From the NCBI GenBank assembly GCA_002633005.1, contig NMRA01000213.1, forward strand, positions 339,667 through 403,666: DNA of 64,000 nucleotides, read 5' to 3'. Below the pieces are notes generated by a model. The model saw only the letters and a list, made by a program, of their open reading frames with translations. It ran no database searches and was not told the origin of the DNA. A program made the position numbers and the translations under genes. Origin of the DNA: Phoronis australis (lineage: Eukaryota; Phoronida; Phoronidae). The first letter of the stretch is position 1; every line of letters begins with the position of its first letter. This document shows positions 35,136 to 47,521 of the stretch, in pieces.

Positions 35136-38100
35136 GTCGGTGGGCCAGATTTTGTAGGGCCTCTAGAAAATGGTTTTTGTGAGTACTTTAGGGGGGCAAT
35201 TTTATTTTGGTGTTTTTTAATTCATTTATTAGAGTGTTTTCAAAATCTAAAAAGTTCCCACATATAAAGTTGCACATTTTTGAGAAATTTGAGTTTGAAG
35301 TTACCTAATAATCACCAAAGAGCTTAGTAAACTTATATTTGTAAAAACAACAGGTTTGGTGACTTTTTTGTAAAACAAGTAATATGGTCCCATCAGTGCC
35401 ATTGTATTGAACAATATTACACTCACATTACATGTTTTACTATTGTAAAGTAATTGTAAACAGCGAAATTTAAAAAATGTAAAGAGACACCTAGTGGCAA
35501 AAATGCAAACTAAGTCTGAATGTTACTAGGAAGTTATTCTGGCATTGTCAGGCAACAAAAATAACACAAAACACTTGAGACTGGGCAAAATTTGTGCCTC
35601 AATGAACTGATTAATGGTGTAAAATACAGCTTGTTTGCATAATACAGCAGAAATACGTTATAGTGCAAAAACAATTAAATTTAACTTGTTAAATGCATTT
35701 ATCGTCATTATTTTGAAACTTGTCTCTTTATTTTGATACTAGTCCTTGGGGTTTATTTTGCATTACTCATCTCTATTTATAGCCTCAAGGGCCTACTTTT
35801 GTATTCATGCGTTTCTCTACGCGACTCCTGATTGGTCGCCCATATTTCCTTTGTTCAGTTTAACGTGGTGTCTCATTCAGCCACCTACCTCGTCGTCTAC
35901 AAGACCTACGTTCGTTCTCTTCATTTTTTCCCCACCCCCCATCCCGGGTGTCGGTTCCACTTTCTCTTTGCTCATATACATTTCCGGTTAGGTTTTTCAA
36001 GTTTTGTGTTCATGTTCTGTACTTTTCCTTTAAGCCCTTCAGGCAGTTCTTTGTTTTGCGTTTTGTCCATGCCCATCTTGCAGAGTCTTAGTTAGTTTTA
36101 TTTATTTACGTCATAATAAATGACAATATTCCCAATCCTCCTCTTGTTTTACTCTGCAACATAGCTCGTGGCGTACCCCGGGCAAAATAGATTACGATAA
36201 ATATAGTTGAATGATCTCTGTGAATGTGCACCGACTCTATGAAAATAATAGATTATTCTGACAGCGTTTATCAAGCAGTATGAGACAAATACGTGACAAT
36301 GATCAAAGTATGTACTTTCTATGACTTAATCAACAAATAAAATTAACCTTTTAATACAAAAAAGGAAATAAACGGGGTTGGAGGTCTATTTAGGGTTGAC
36401 TTGTCAAAGAAATATCCAATGTTATGCAGTCAGTGTTGCTGATGTTACTACAGTTGTCACAGCTGCACATTTCTGTACAGTTTGACCCAGCATTGCAGCA
36501 CAAACTCAGTTTCCCAGCACACAAGTTCTTTTTGCACTTGCAGCATTCATCGTTTAGTACTGTCAATGGAGATGCGGTCATTGCCATACATATTAACTGC
36601 AAAGGTCCACCGCCAAGGAGCCAACTATGGTCGATTAGAGAGGGTACAGCACTGCACACTGGTGATTAGCCCGCAGGCAATGAGGGTCAAACACTAAGTC
36701 CTTGTTTGGAGGCGGGCACTATTTGGGCAAAGGTTTGATTCAAAATATGTTATAATGGGCTGTGTTAATTAGAGTCAGCAAGTGAATTATTGAACACTAG
36801 CCTCAATTCACTTTCGTATCTCCTAGTCGGGCACAAACTACAACAGTGAGTAGCTTCAACAATATTTCTTAAGATTGCCTGTCCAAATAACTTCATGCAC
36901 ACCAGCTTTTTGAAGAACAGCTTCAAAGTCTTGCTTTAGTTTTGAAAGGCAAATGACATCTCCTTGTGTTAGAAGCTTCGATTCAATGAACTCCAAACAA
37001 AACTGTAGAAAAACATCTCTGAAAACTGTGAATTCGTCACTCTTCACAATCGTTGTCTTTCTATTTTTATAGCATGATGATCTGTGGTACTTGGCTTCTA
37101 AGACACAAGGTCTTTATCTTTGAATTTCATTTGCATATTCAGGGCTCTGGACTGAGCTGTTGCTTGCGATACAAGTCCAACTGACAAAAACCCGAACTGT
37201 TAACACTAATTTAACATTCAACTATGAGTGAGCTGGCATTCAACTTTTTCAGCCGGACTGATCCACCACCAGCCTAACAAATTTACATGCCGTCTGATCT
37301 GTAGCCTAATAATGTTGATCGTCTAATAATTAGATCAGTTGATGCAACAGAAAATAAATCAGCTGATATACCAGTGCAGTGATTGAAATTTAATTTTTTT
37401 AAATCAGATGCTCAAACCATAGTCAATCGATTTACACTTAAGGTAATCGACGTTTGACGAAATGGAGAGTGACTTCCATCGTCCTCAAATTTCGACGGCG
37501 ACGATGGCCACTTAGGCACTTTAATTTAATTGTCATTGCAGCTACCTAAGTAATTAATGTTTACAAAAAATTGAGACTACGGCAGGGGATGACGGCCACT
37601 TGGGCATGTTGTTTGCAACCATCTACTCCATTTACCCTTCTCAAATATTTTTGACTTAAAGTGCTTTAAAATCACACCCACACTATAACGTCATAGGATT
37701 ATCCCTTAGCTCAAGCAGTGTCGATGTGGCAACTGCATGGAGTGTTCGAAAAACAGGATTGCAGGAGTATTTGTTTAAACTGGGAACAAATGAAAACATT
37801 AACAACCTCCTCAGAGGCATCTCTCTACGTGGTACTTCTGAACTTATAGGAACATAATTTGCCGAAAAGTATCCGGCATATGGAGTACAGTGTACCTATG
37901 GTATGATCATCGTCTCTACTGGGTCAGCAGTATTGTCTAAGGCCTAGGCAGCCAAGGGGCTGAACAAGTTAAAAAACAACTGGTGATAATACTGAAACAC
38001 ACATGGAAAACACCAAGATGTATTTTTGAAAAACACGTACCTGTTTTTGAAAGCTATACTTCTTTCTCTTTCTTGAAATGTGGCCCATAATGTACTTTCC

Positions 38101-38801
38101 CTGCTAACAAATGATGCACTCATGTTTCAGAATGTTCCTATCTTGTTCAGGTTAATTGGGTGTTTCAGATTATAATTGATTTTCTTGGGAAATCTTGGAT
38201 AACATCTGTATCACTTTCAGCAACTTCAGCTTTAGTACTACTGTTGGTGCCTTGAAACGTTGCTATGCCGTTCTATGTCCTTGCGAGTTTTTGGTCTGAC
38301 ACTTGGTCTTCTAGTCTACAGCACTCAGCAGTATACTGTGTAGGCTACCAGGACATGCAGCTGTTTTCTGCACAAACGTTTGTGACACCTCTTCTTCTTT
38401 TTGATCTACTGACCTACAGAGTTCCACAGTCAATCAGCTTTCGTCAGGAAGCTTTCCTAAGCTTCTTTAGGCTCTGACATCACAATTTTGTGCTGTTTGA
38501 TAAACCTTGAATTATACAGGCATCACACTCCATGGGAGCAGCCATATTGAAGTAACTAAGCACAACAATACAATCTGGCTCTCTGATTGGTCAATTCAAT
38601 AGGAAAGCGCCATCAAGTGGCAGGAATGTGTATCATATTTTGTGCAACAAAAACACCTTTTTTAAAAATTGTGCAAGTGTAGACATGGGAACTTTTTGGA
38701 ATTTGATTTATAGGTATATTATCTAGCCACATAGAAAAAACTATGTTGCCCCCCCCCAAAGTACTCACAAGGATAAACGCTATGAGATCTGGCCCACCGA
38801 C
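35136..38801 (-). mobile_element. 3.67 kb DNA-transposon-like element with TIRs and TA flanks
   Basis: The left end GTCGGTGGGCCAGAT (35136) is mirrored by ATCTGGCCCACCGAC ending at 38801. Homology continues inward for about 140 bp, through GTGAGTACTTT(A/G)GGGGGG and AAAAAGTTCCCA. A TA dinucleotide abuts each end (35134-35135 and 38802-38803), as for elements that duplicate TA. Minus-strand coding relics lie inside (36390-37050). No intact transposase is visible, so it is a dead or non-autonomous copy. Confidence 0.7.
36390..37050 (-). pseudogene. Decayed ORF with Cys-rich tail inside the TIR element
   Basis: Minus-strand frames read in order. First, 37047-36856 has L-S-K-L-K-Q-D-F-E-A-V-L-Q-K-A-G-V then W-T-G-N-L-K-K. 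After breaks, L-R-A-N-H-Q-C-A-V-L-Y comes from another frame. Finally 36659-36390 has C-C-K-C-K-K-N-L-C-A-G, then C-C-N-A-G-S-N-C-T-E-M-C-S-C-D-N-C-S-N and a stop at 36390. The final CxC cluster resembles the cysteine-rich tails of uncharacterised multi-copy proteins in cnidarian, mollusc and amphioxus genomes, as far as I remember. Stops and shifts between the pieces show it is dead. The function of the parent protein is unknown to me. Confidence 0.5.
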
Positions 38802-38868
38802 TAATGCCCTGTCTTCCATGCGTTACTGGTTGCCGCTTAGTAGCTGTGCGCATGTCTCCGGGAATCGT

Positions 38869-39505
38869 TTAAAATTCCATACAATAAATTACGGATTTTG
38901 AAAGCAAAGCAATTAATTGCGTGAGCTTGCACGTTCTATATGTATACTGTGCTGCCACTTGACGCACCAATATGTCAAGAATATTGTCTTTCTGGTTATC
39001 TGCAGTTAGGAACATTGGTTTCTGATTTAAGCAGTATGTATCCCCAAAAATCGAATGATCCATACACTTATTAAAACTTGAACTTATATGCAGGCTGATA
39101 TTCGAAAAAATTTCCATCGTCCGACCTCCAAACGTTTTATATGGACTAGAATTTTTATCGATGTGAAATACCATACATTAAGGAATTGACGTCCCGGCGA
39201 ATTTTAACATACATGTAGGTTTCGTTTATTTTGATTAGTTCTTCATCATTGGTTCTCCGATGGGGTACAGGTGTTTCAGCGTCGATTTTATAAAATCTCT
39301 CAGGTAAAGTTTCAGGGACACCAGAGCTGCACCCCTTAAGAGTGCACCTTGAACACATCACCCTGGCCAATAAACTTGTCTGACGCCGAACTGTACCCCA
39401 TTGTGGTGAATCTTGCATCAACTCTCCGAATTTGAAGAAATTTATTACCAAAGTTTTTGAGACAATGTTACGTCTACTACTCAACTTGCATTTACCGTAT
39501 ATCAT
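38869..39505 (-). other. Two unassigned open frames on the minus strand
   Basis: Frames of 116 codons (39505-39155) and 101 codons (39174-38869) overlap slightly in different phases. The first reads like real protein in places: R-V-M-C-S-R-C-T-L-K-G-C, then E-T-P-V-P-H-R-R and N-E-T-Y-M-Y-V-K-I. I cannot place either in a family. A distant IL-17-like reading is discussed under findings. The upstream end overlaps a 13-bp tandem repeat. Confidence 0.25.
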
Positions 39506-39533
39506 ATCCGTATATCACATCCGTATATCACAT
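39495..39533. repeat. 13-bp tandem repeat, three copies
   Basis: CCGTATATCA(C/T)AT repeated three times with period 13. Confidence 0.9.
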
Positions 39534-39824
39534 CCCACGGAGTTTCTTACGTGCACAGTATATTATGCTCACTAAAGAATCCATTTGGCACTACATCCTT
39601 TTCGCAGGCTAAATGTGACTTCCGTTAAAATACTCCCTTCAAATCAAATCCATACCCTAGAAGCCCAATAATACTCGTGTAACCTTTTTCAATTCTAAAA
39701 TGTGACCTTTCTACTGAATTTTTGTTGAAACACGACCACCCAGGTTCCTGCTGACTGTCTCCCAATGATCAAGCCCTTGACACTTGTTCTGGGAAATCAC
39801 GGAACCCTACCGGGGTTTTCCGTA

Positions 39825-39905
39825 GATAAGCCCACCCGATGAAACGCCCATAGGCGTTTATTCGGAAAATTATGACGAATGCGCCCATGGCGAAACAACG
39901 AAGAA
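39825..39905 (+). repeat. CGCCCATGGGCG interspersed repeat, copy 2
   Basis: Matches 28010-28100 in the same orientation: GTAGATAAGCCCACCCGATG, then AAACGCCCATAGGCGTTTAT and TCGGAAAATTATG. It is truncated relative to copy 1. Confidence 0.65.
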
Positions 39906-41744
39906 AGTGTTGGCGAACCATGCATTTATTAACACCTATCATTGAAAAAAGGGTACGCATGCGTGAGATGGCCAGAACAGCTGAAGCGGTAGTGTCTGAA
40001 GACGTTGCCCTTGGTTCAAATTCTTAGCGTCATTTGCAGATGAATGTGGCATTCTTGACGTCTGTAACCTGATTCTGATACAAAATTAAACTGTTGTAAT
40101 AGTAGTTCTTTGAAGACTTCGAGGTAGGTTTGCGGCGCCCTCTTTTGAGTATTCCGATTCTAAGACGGTTGAGAGCAGGCAGAATTTGTTGCTACATGTA
40201 TGGTATGCTGAAGAGATGAAATATCTTTGTCAATACATGTACATTGTAACATCTTGTTGATATTCTAAGTAGCGTTAATAGTTTTTGTCTGTTGCTTTTT
40301 CGTACAGTTCTAATTAGTTTACGTCCCTCTATATTCTTGTATAATGTTTTCGTTTGTTGCCCGCTAGTTTGATTTGTTTGTAACTACCACTGTCATATAT
40401 ATTAAGACATGTTTCATTGTTTCGTTTCACGAACCACTTCTATGAAGACCAAAGTGCCCTCAAAGCAGTCACATAGCTAAGTTTTGAAATATACACCGAC
40501 GTTCTTTTTCTAGAATTATGTTTACATGAGAGCGTCCTAGTGAATTCTGTTTTGTGCAATGTTCACTTCTTACTTGGCTTGTGCACGACTGATGCATCGG
40601 GTCGCCAGAAATCTCGTTTTAGTTCTGTGGTCAGCTACGGCAAGGGAAAAACTAATGATTTACCTACATGTAGTTGACAGTGCCGTGTGAAACAAGAAGT
40701 GAAAAAAATCAAATGAAAATTATGAGATGGTTAAACGGATACCAAACCTCGGTTTGACTTACTGAATGATATCAAAAACGACTTCACGTCCAGTTCTCTG
40801 AAGCAAATAATACTCTCTAACCCTGAACATCTTTCAAGTGTCTGTTAAGTAGGCAAGTGTGACATACGCTCTTGGCGAGTTACATGGTGACTGTAGGGGA
40901 AAAAACGCCAAACAAGAATCAAAATACCCGCCCGTCGCTGTCTGCATGTACAGTGTAAACAGCTGGTAAAATGACGGAATTTTTATCAAAGTACGTCGTC
41001 ACGCTAAGCCTTATTATTGCTATTTTACCTGGTACAAATCCTCGACAGGTGGTCACAAATTCCCGAACGGACCTAAGGTTACTACAGGTGTAGAGAATTG
41101 CGGTTAAATGGGTCAACCAAGTTACAAAACGTGTGTGGATGTCGAAGCCTCACGCCCCGTATGTGCTGCATGCATTTCCATAGAGAGACTACATAATCAC
41201 ATTAGTTGGTAAGTTTTTAGTAATTAGTTCCTTTCGACATTGTTCAGTGATGTTATCCCCACCAGTTACCCCACTGAATAACCGGTTTATTCAGTGGAAC
41301 TAAGCGTTTCTTTTCAGAAACTCACCCGGCACCCGGATGGTAGGCTAGCAGCACATATTCATGCATTGTCCTGGGTGGGAGTGCACCCAATATAAGAGGT
41401 GTACGGGACTTGCCGCTCAGAAGTTAAGGGTGACGTTTTCAAAGCAGTTAATCTTCAAAACCGTGCTATGCCCAATAAAATTCTCTAAATAAGAGAGTTT
41501 CCATATTTTATAGCAGACCAAACCCCAGGGCTACTTGATAAGCTACCGAATTAATATGAATGGGCTATTCAATAAATTAGTAACAATGCATTGGAATAAA
41601 TATTGACACCTAGAATGAATTTTATTTGTTGAGATCAGAAACACATTTTAGGTGTCATGAAAAATACACATTCTTAAATCACGTTTAGCCTGCTTCACAT
41701 ATTTTAATTCAGACCTTAAACAAGGCTTGGGTACAAAGATTATT

Positions 41745-44212
41745 TTTTTATGTATTTATTATCCTTTACAAACAATTACAAAAACAAACAAACAAATAAG
41801 TACACCATTCATTCACGCATGCACACCTCAGGAAGACCATTCTCATATTTCGTTTAAAGTAAATATCTTCTACATGAACTTAACATGAACAATAAATTTT
41901 TCCCATTTTGCAGAGAAGCTGTCATGTACAAAGTTGTTATGTGCATTTAATTTTTCAGCATTATAGTATTCATAAGTTTTTGTAACGAACTTGAGAAAAT
42001 TAGGTATATTTTTGTGACATCTCTCTTTGTAAATGTACTGTTTAGCTAGTAGAAGTAAAATGTTAAATAGGAAATCTTGCGTCTTGTAAAGTCCAAGAAT
42101 AACAATATCGTAAGACAGACAGTTGGGAAGCTGAATGCCACACTTTTGAAGTAGCTTTTCGAATTCCTTCCAGAAATCTTGTACAAAGCTACATTCCCAA
42201 AAAAGGTGTGACAGCGTCTCTGGAGCTTTATTACAAAAGGAACATAGATCAGAATCCCTAACACATATTTTGACTAAAAAGGTATTTGTTGCAATAATTC
42301 TATGTAGTATTCTAAATTGGAACCATCTAATATGGGGATCCTTTGTAATTTTGTAAGGTAAAGCATATATTTTCTTCCAATCTAAACTATCTCCTAGCTC
42401 TATTTCCCATTTAGACTCTGACTTAGGTTTCTTAACGTTATTAAAGACTGAACAAATATGTCTACAACCCTTCAAATCTTTCCGTAAGTGAGTAATTGCT
42501 AAAGGCATGCAAGGAGAGTAGACATTAACACTTTTAAATTTACTTTGAAATAGACTTTTTTGAAACCTTTTTAGAACAGAAACAACACCATTATATTCTA
42601 CAAAGTTGGTTTTCACGTCGAACCTATTTTTCATATTGTTTAGACTAACAAGATCACCATCAGAGGTATACATATCTCTAATAAATCTCAAGCCTTTTAC
42701 AAACCAAGGCTTATAAAAAACACCTGTGCCTCCGATCGCCAAGTTACTATTAAACCACAAAGGTTGGTTCAAAAAGTCCTCTTTACTTGCAACAATTATT
42801 TTCTTGTAGAAAGATAACATACTTTCAAATACGTCGCGCCAGTAGGAATTACCAATTAGAGTTAACTTCGACTTAATAAAGTCATCTCCAAATGAAGCAA
42901 AATTCTTTAAGAACGGGTAGAGTGCGTACAGTAATTCACCACTTTTAGACGCAGGGCTTTCCAGATATCTACGGGCCATAGCGAGTTTTAAAGCTTTGCT
43001 GAAAGTATGCATATTAACCATTTGAATTCCCCCTCGATCAAGTCCTAAACAGGCCGTAGTTCGTTTAATTTTATCATTACGGGCCTGCCATACAAATCTA
43101 AAAAATGTCGTATTCAATTCACCCAAGACTTTCACTGATGGATTTGGTAAACTTGACAACAAAAAATTAAGTTTAGAAATAGCTAATGTTTTAATTACCG
43201 TTACTCTACCAAACGGCGTTAAATTTCGTCGACTCCAACTTTTTAGTAAAGACTTGATCTCAGTTATTCTTGCAGTGAAGTTCTTATGCGTCATACTATC
43301 CAATTGAGTGTCGAAATCCACCCCCAAAAATCTAAAAGATTTTTTTGTCCAAGACAAAATTTCTTTTGTAGGAATCACGTCATCACTACCAGTTTTACTT
43401 CCAAACCATATGGCTTTTGTTTTATCCACATTCACTTGGAGACCGGAGACACTAGCAAACAAATGTAGTACATTCAGTGTGGTAGTCAATGACAAATTCG
43501 ACCCATCCAACGTAATTGATGTGTCGTCCGCATATTGCGAAATCAAATATTCCTTATTCCCAGCAACTACACCAGCAATATTTTTATTATTCTTGATTAA
43601 ATACGCCAAAATCTCCGCGCACAATATAAAAATGTAGGGAGACAATGGGTCACCTTGTCTGCAGCCACGTGAAATATTGAACCAAGAAGATGGGTGACCA
43701 TTTACGACAACACAGGACTTAATATTACTGTAAAAGACTTTCACCCACCTTCTGATCGACCAACCAAAATTAAGGAACGATAAAGTTTTTTGAATAAAAT
43801 TCCACGACAATGAATCAAATGCTTTCTCAAAATCAATCAGTAAAAGCAATCCAGGTTTGTTAGCTGCCTGGGCATAAAACATTAAATCATATAGCACTCG
43901 GATATTTTCGTTCATATTTCTTCCAGAAACGAAACCTGTCTGGTCCTTACTGATTACTTTTCCCAAAACGGATTTTAACCGTTCAGCTACTGCCGAAGAA
44001 GCCAATTTATATGTCACATTGAGCAGGGATATGGGTCCCCAGTTTTTCAAATAATGTTTACTTTTATCTGCTCCCTTAGGGATGCAGGTGATCACTCCCT
44101 CTTTCTGTGTTGAGGATAACTGGCCAACAGCAAAACCTGTATTAAGTGAGAGAACAACGAAATGTCCAATGTCAGCCCAAAAAAATTTTAAAAATTCCAC
44201 TGAAAAACCATC
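41745..44212 (-). mobile_element. 5'-truncated L1/Tx1-like LINE with 9-bp TSD
   Basis: The insertion lies on the minus strand. Its 3' end is an A-rich tail (T-run at 41745) and its 5' end is abrupt within the reverse-transcriptase region. AAGATTATT flanks it on both sides (41736-41744 and 44213-44221), a target-site duplication. The homologous left arm of the inverted repeat has a single AAGATTAAT here (reverse complement at about 33946-33954), an empty site. 5' truncation, tail and TSD together are the signature of target-primed reverse transcription. Confidence 0.9.
41870..44212 (-). pseudogene. LINE ORF2 fragment: reverse transcriptase and C-terminal Cys/His region
   Basis: An uninterrupted frame of about 780 codons, with no ATG near its truncated start; it enters at D-G-F-S-V-E-F-L-K. 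Counting from the GTG at 44200, RT motifs are in order: C-I-P-K-G at 39-43, D-F-E-K-A-F-D-S at 123-130 (first catalytic Asp), R-G-C-R-Q-G-D-P-L-S-P at 178-188, and Y-A-D-D at 223-226. L-G-V-D-F follows in the thumb region. Near 646-680, C-S-F-C-N-K-A-P-E-T-L-S-H-L-F-W-E-C fits the zf-RVT-type C-terminal knuckle. Endonuclease and ORF1 are missing. The wording F-I-L-C-A-E-I-L and the knuckle favour the L1/Tx1 group. The open frame over 2.3 kb implies a recent insertion from an active source. It cannot move by itself. Confidence 0.9.
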
Positions 44213-45770
44213 AAGATTATTGGTTTCTATATATAAACATAAAGATGGAATGTCAAGTATGTTCTGCCTTACAAATATAGCTTTGTCTCATGTTTTCTTT
44301 TATCATTTGCTAAGATTTCTCTGGCTATTCTGTTACAAGTGAGAGAAAATGACTGAAACCAGCCGCCTTACCGTCTATTTTGCCTTTCGACAAAGTGAAA
44401 AACAGTCCTTCACCAATAACCTGAGAGAATTGAACGCCTCAATACAGAAAGTCAGCCCTTGTTATCCTTGATTGTAGACGCTGTTGCATTGGGAAAATTA
44501 CAATTGTTTTTAACTGTGTTGTTCCTTTGTATGTATGTATGTATGTGGTTGTTCAGTTTGCCATTTTGTTTTTAAATACAGTGATTATTGTTTATTACCG
44601 AACTAACAAGTTAAAAAATATCTTAGAACTTTTCAAAAGTCTTCTTAAGAAAGCTCTAAAAGAGTTACACATATGAACACATCAAATGCAAACAAAGCGA
44701 ATACTTCGTTTTGATAACCGGGCATTTCTATAGGTCACACAGGGAAATGACAATTCGCTAGCATAATTGGTTCTCAATTCAGCTTCATAAAAAAACAGCT
44801 CAACTGCACTGCATGGGGCTTTAAAACTGAAGAAATAGTGTGGTTTGAATATTTAGTGACAAACTTTCCTGTTATAGAAAAATTTATTCGACCATCAAAG
44901 TGTAACATTAACCTGTGTTCCACTGACTGTAAGACAATCAATGCAGTCACTAAATGCCATTTCCGAATAATGTGTACCAAATTGAATTTTTTTTCCATTG
45001 ATATAAGTCTTTCTTCTGAAATCAAAAGTTATGTAGCTCAGTGAGAAAGGACAGGTATTTATACCAGATGCTTTTGTTCATTTCTCTGGGATCTAGTTTC
45101 ATTGGACTTGGCTAAGAACGGTCTATAAAAGCGCACTTTCGGCACGCGACTTTCCTCATTCAGCCTCAATGACATCTACAATTAGATCCATGAAAGTAAA
45201 CACAACAGCACATCACTTGACTCGATTTGTGCCCAAATTCTGACCATGAACTAGACCAGATTGTCAATAGGTCTTCTTTTGCTTCAGTCCTCATGTTTCG
45301 TCCAGGAAAGGACATTTGCCGTTGTTGTCCACACATGACTCATTGCCTATAAAAAGGCATTTTATCTCAACAGTGGCATCCTCACCAACGAGGCTAGCTG
45401 ATGTAGCAGTCAGATATAGTGCCTCTTCACACACACACAATCCACTGGCACATTTCCTTATGGTAACTTAGTGCTGCGATTCATATTTCTCCTGGGCCAC
45501 TGGCTTGTACATTGTGTTATGCAGCACTGCTGGTGTGTGGACATGCTATGGGAAGAAAAACGAGGAACAAAGCTTGTCTATGTTGCGGCTTGAACTGGCC
45601 TTAAAATGTCGTTGAAGCTGGAACAACTATTGAAGCACGAATACTTAAATACTTCATGTTGGGTCAAAAATGTTGCCCCTGTTTTTTAAAATATGATTTC
45701 AGACACAATTAAATAATTAGTTTTTCCAGACAGCATGGGTGTCTGTGTTTTTCATCCCTATCCATAACAT

Positions 45771-47521
45771 ATACTTGCCTGCAAAATATGCAAGTTATTT
45801 GAGACAAATTCAGGTGTGGCAAACCCTTTTCATCCAATTTCAGGCCTTTTGGTTTTTGATACTCTCATTAATTTTAAACACTGACAACAGTTTCATGGGT
45901 CTGTCAAGCACCCTTATGATCTAAGGCTGGCTGAGGAAGCGTTTCTCAGATTTTTCGATTTTTCTTCTAATAGAAGATACATGTATGACGACATGGGTCA
46001 CTTAAAAATGATGTATACTCTTTCTGTTGTTTAAGAGTAATTAAAATCCTAAGGCACCACTGTTTACGTAATGGCAGTAAGACGAATATGTTCAAATACC
46101 ACCTCACTCCTATGTTCACAGCAAAAATCAGTGCAATTTTCACAAAAATGACAGAAATATGAATTTATAAACAACAATTCAAGGCATGGATTTAGACTGT
46201 TTAGTTATTGAGAATTCAGAAAATGAATGTTAAGGATTACCTCACCATTATCTTTTCCCGGGACACTATTACCTGTTATTTCCACACATTCAGTTGCACC
46301 AAATTTTACAACAAACTCCCCTATGCCAACCACCCGCTAAGGGCCTCAATAAGTAATTTAACAACAGAATTTCATACCTTTATTTGAAAATAACTGTCCC
46401 TTTTCAGTTAATGCTTTGTTCTTTATTTACTCATATAGAAAGTAGGCTTTGACAATAGATCTGCTGTGGATAGTAAGATCTTGCTGACTAATTGTAGTCA
46501 CCTGCTTAAAACCAATTTTTGTCCATTCAAGGACGGTTGCAGAAGCGATGCTTATCTCCTCTGCATGATACCAGCCCTCAAGGTTAAAAACCAAAGGTCA
46601 GGTGGAAATAGACAGAATATGTTTCCATGCCAACGTGCAATAGATTTCAGGATGACATAGGATAGGGAGCAAGCAAATAGTCTAATGGATATTTGTCACG
46701 AACACTTTGGGCTTCGATTGTAATCTTACCACACTATTAACCAGTATCTAGTTGACAGCATAAACATTTTAGCATTGATTAATGTAACAATCACTGATAA
46801 ACCTGTTAGAAATCATTCCAAACAATAATAATACTGCTTTGACGTACGAAAAGACACCGAGTGCTACGTCAAGTATCGTAACACAAATCACAAGTCAACA
46901 AACAACGATTAACTTGACGGGCTACTGTCGCGAAGTCGACATCGGCCAGTACCACAGTTAACAGGGATTTTAGTTTTGTAACCGTGGAATAATCGTTAAA
47001 AAATAAGCACAAACCTTACCTTTCTATAAGGTTATGTTTACTCCCTCTCGTAGAAGCACCCAGATTTAATTGGCACGGGTGCAAGACATTTCACCGTATA
47101 TTAAATGGCTCGCGAAATCGAGGCTGTCTACCACCACTAGTACACGCGCGCCCTCTAGTATACTGTAAAGATTGTCGAATAGCCCCATTATCTGAGTGAG
47201 GAACGTGTGCTTAAGAATTCAGATGCTAAGAGATAACGTTAAGGTGGTGGTCAAACCTGGTGATAGATTTGATGTAGTTATTTATTATCAGAATATAATG
47301 TCACTCTCCTTGTCATGAAAACCAATCCAGTCGCGAAAGGTTGCGACCAGCGGCCAAATGTCTTAGTCCTCATTCTCGAGACCAGCGTTACTTTGGACAC
47401 ACGATGTGTTCTCGCGCGACGGTTGTCCATGCACTTGCAGGGGGCAACCATTCAAGATCATTTTGTACACCAACATTGCCAAAAAATAACTAGGCAAAAA
47501 AAGTATTAACTAGTTAATATA
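45771..47521. other. Intergenic, nothing firmly recognised
   Basis: Short frames only. At 47120-47190, ACCACTAGTACA(C/G)... and AATAGCCCCATT resemble 34745-34800, so a little repeat sequence is shared with the flank of the left arm. No gene is supported. Confidence 0.4.

Larger units (their letters stand above)
40933..45770 (-). repeat. Right arm of the large inverted repeat, interrupted by a LINE
   Basis: Reverse-complement counterpart of 32346-34731. Subtracting the 2.47 kb LINE (41745-44212) leaves about 2.37 kb, the same length as the left arm. Homology runs through both LINE flanks: 44340-44400 matches 33790-33840, and 41700-41735 matches 33950-33985. The outer end near 45.77 kb fades gradually. 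Confidence 0.8.

Noticed and set aside
35746-36160. Possible LTR (pyrimidine-rich stretch with AATAAA near 36115)
   Set aside because: No TG...CA ends, no second copy and no adjacent retroviral-type coding region were seen.
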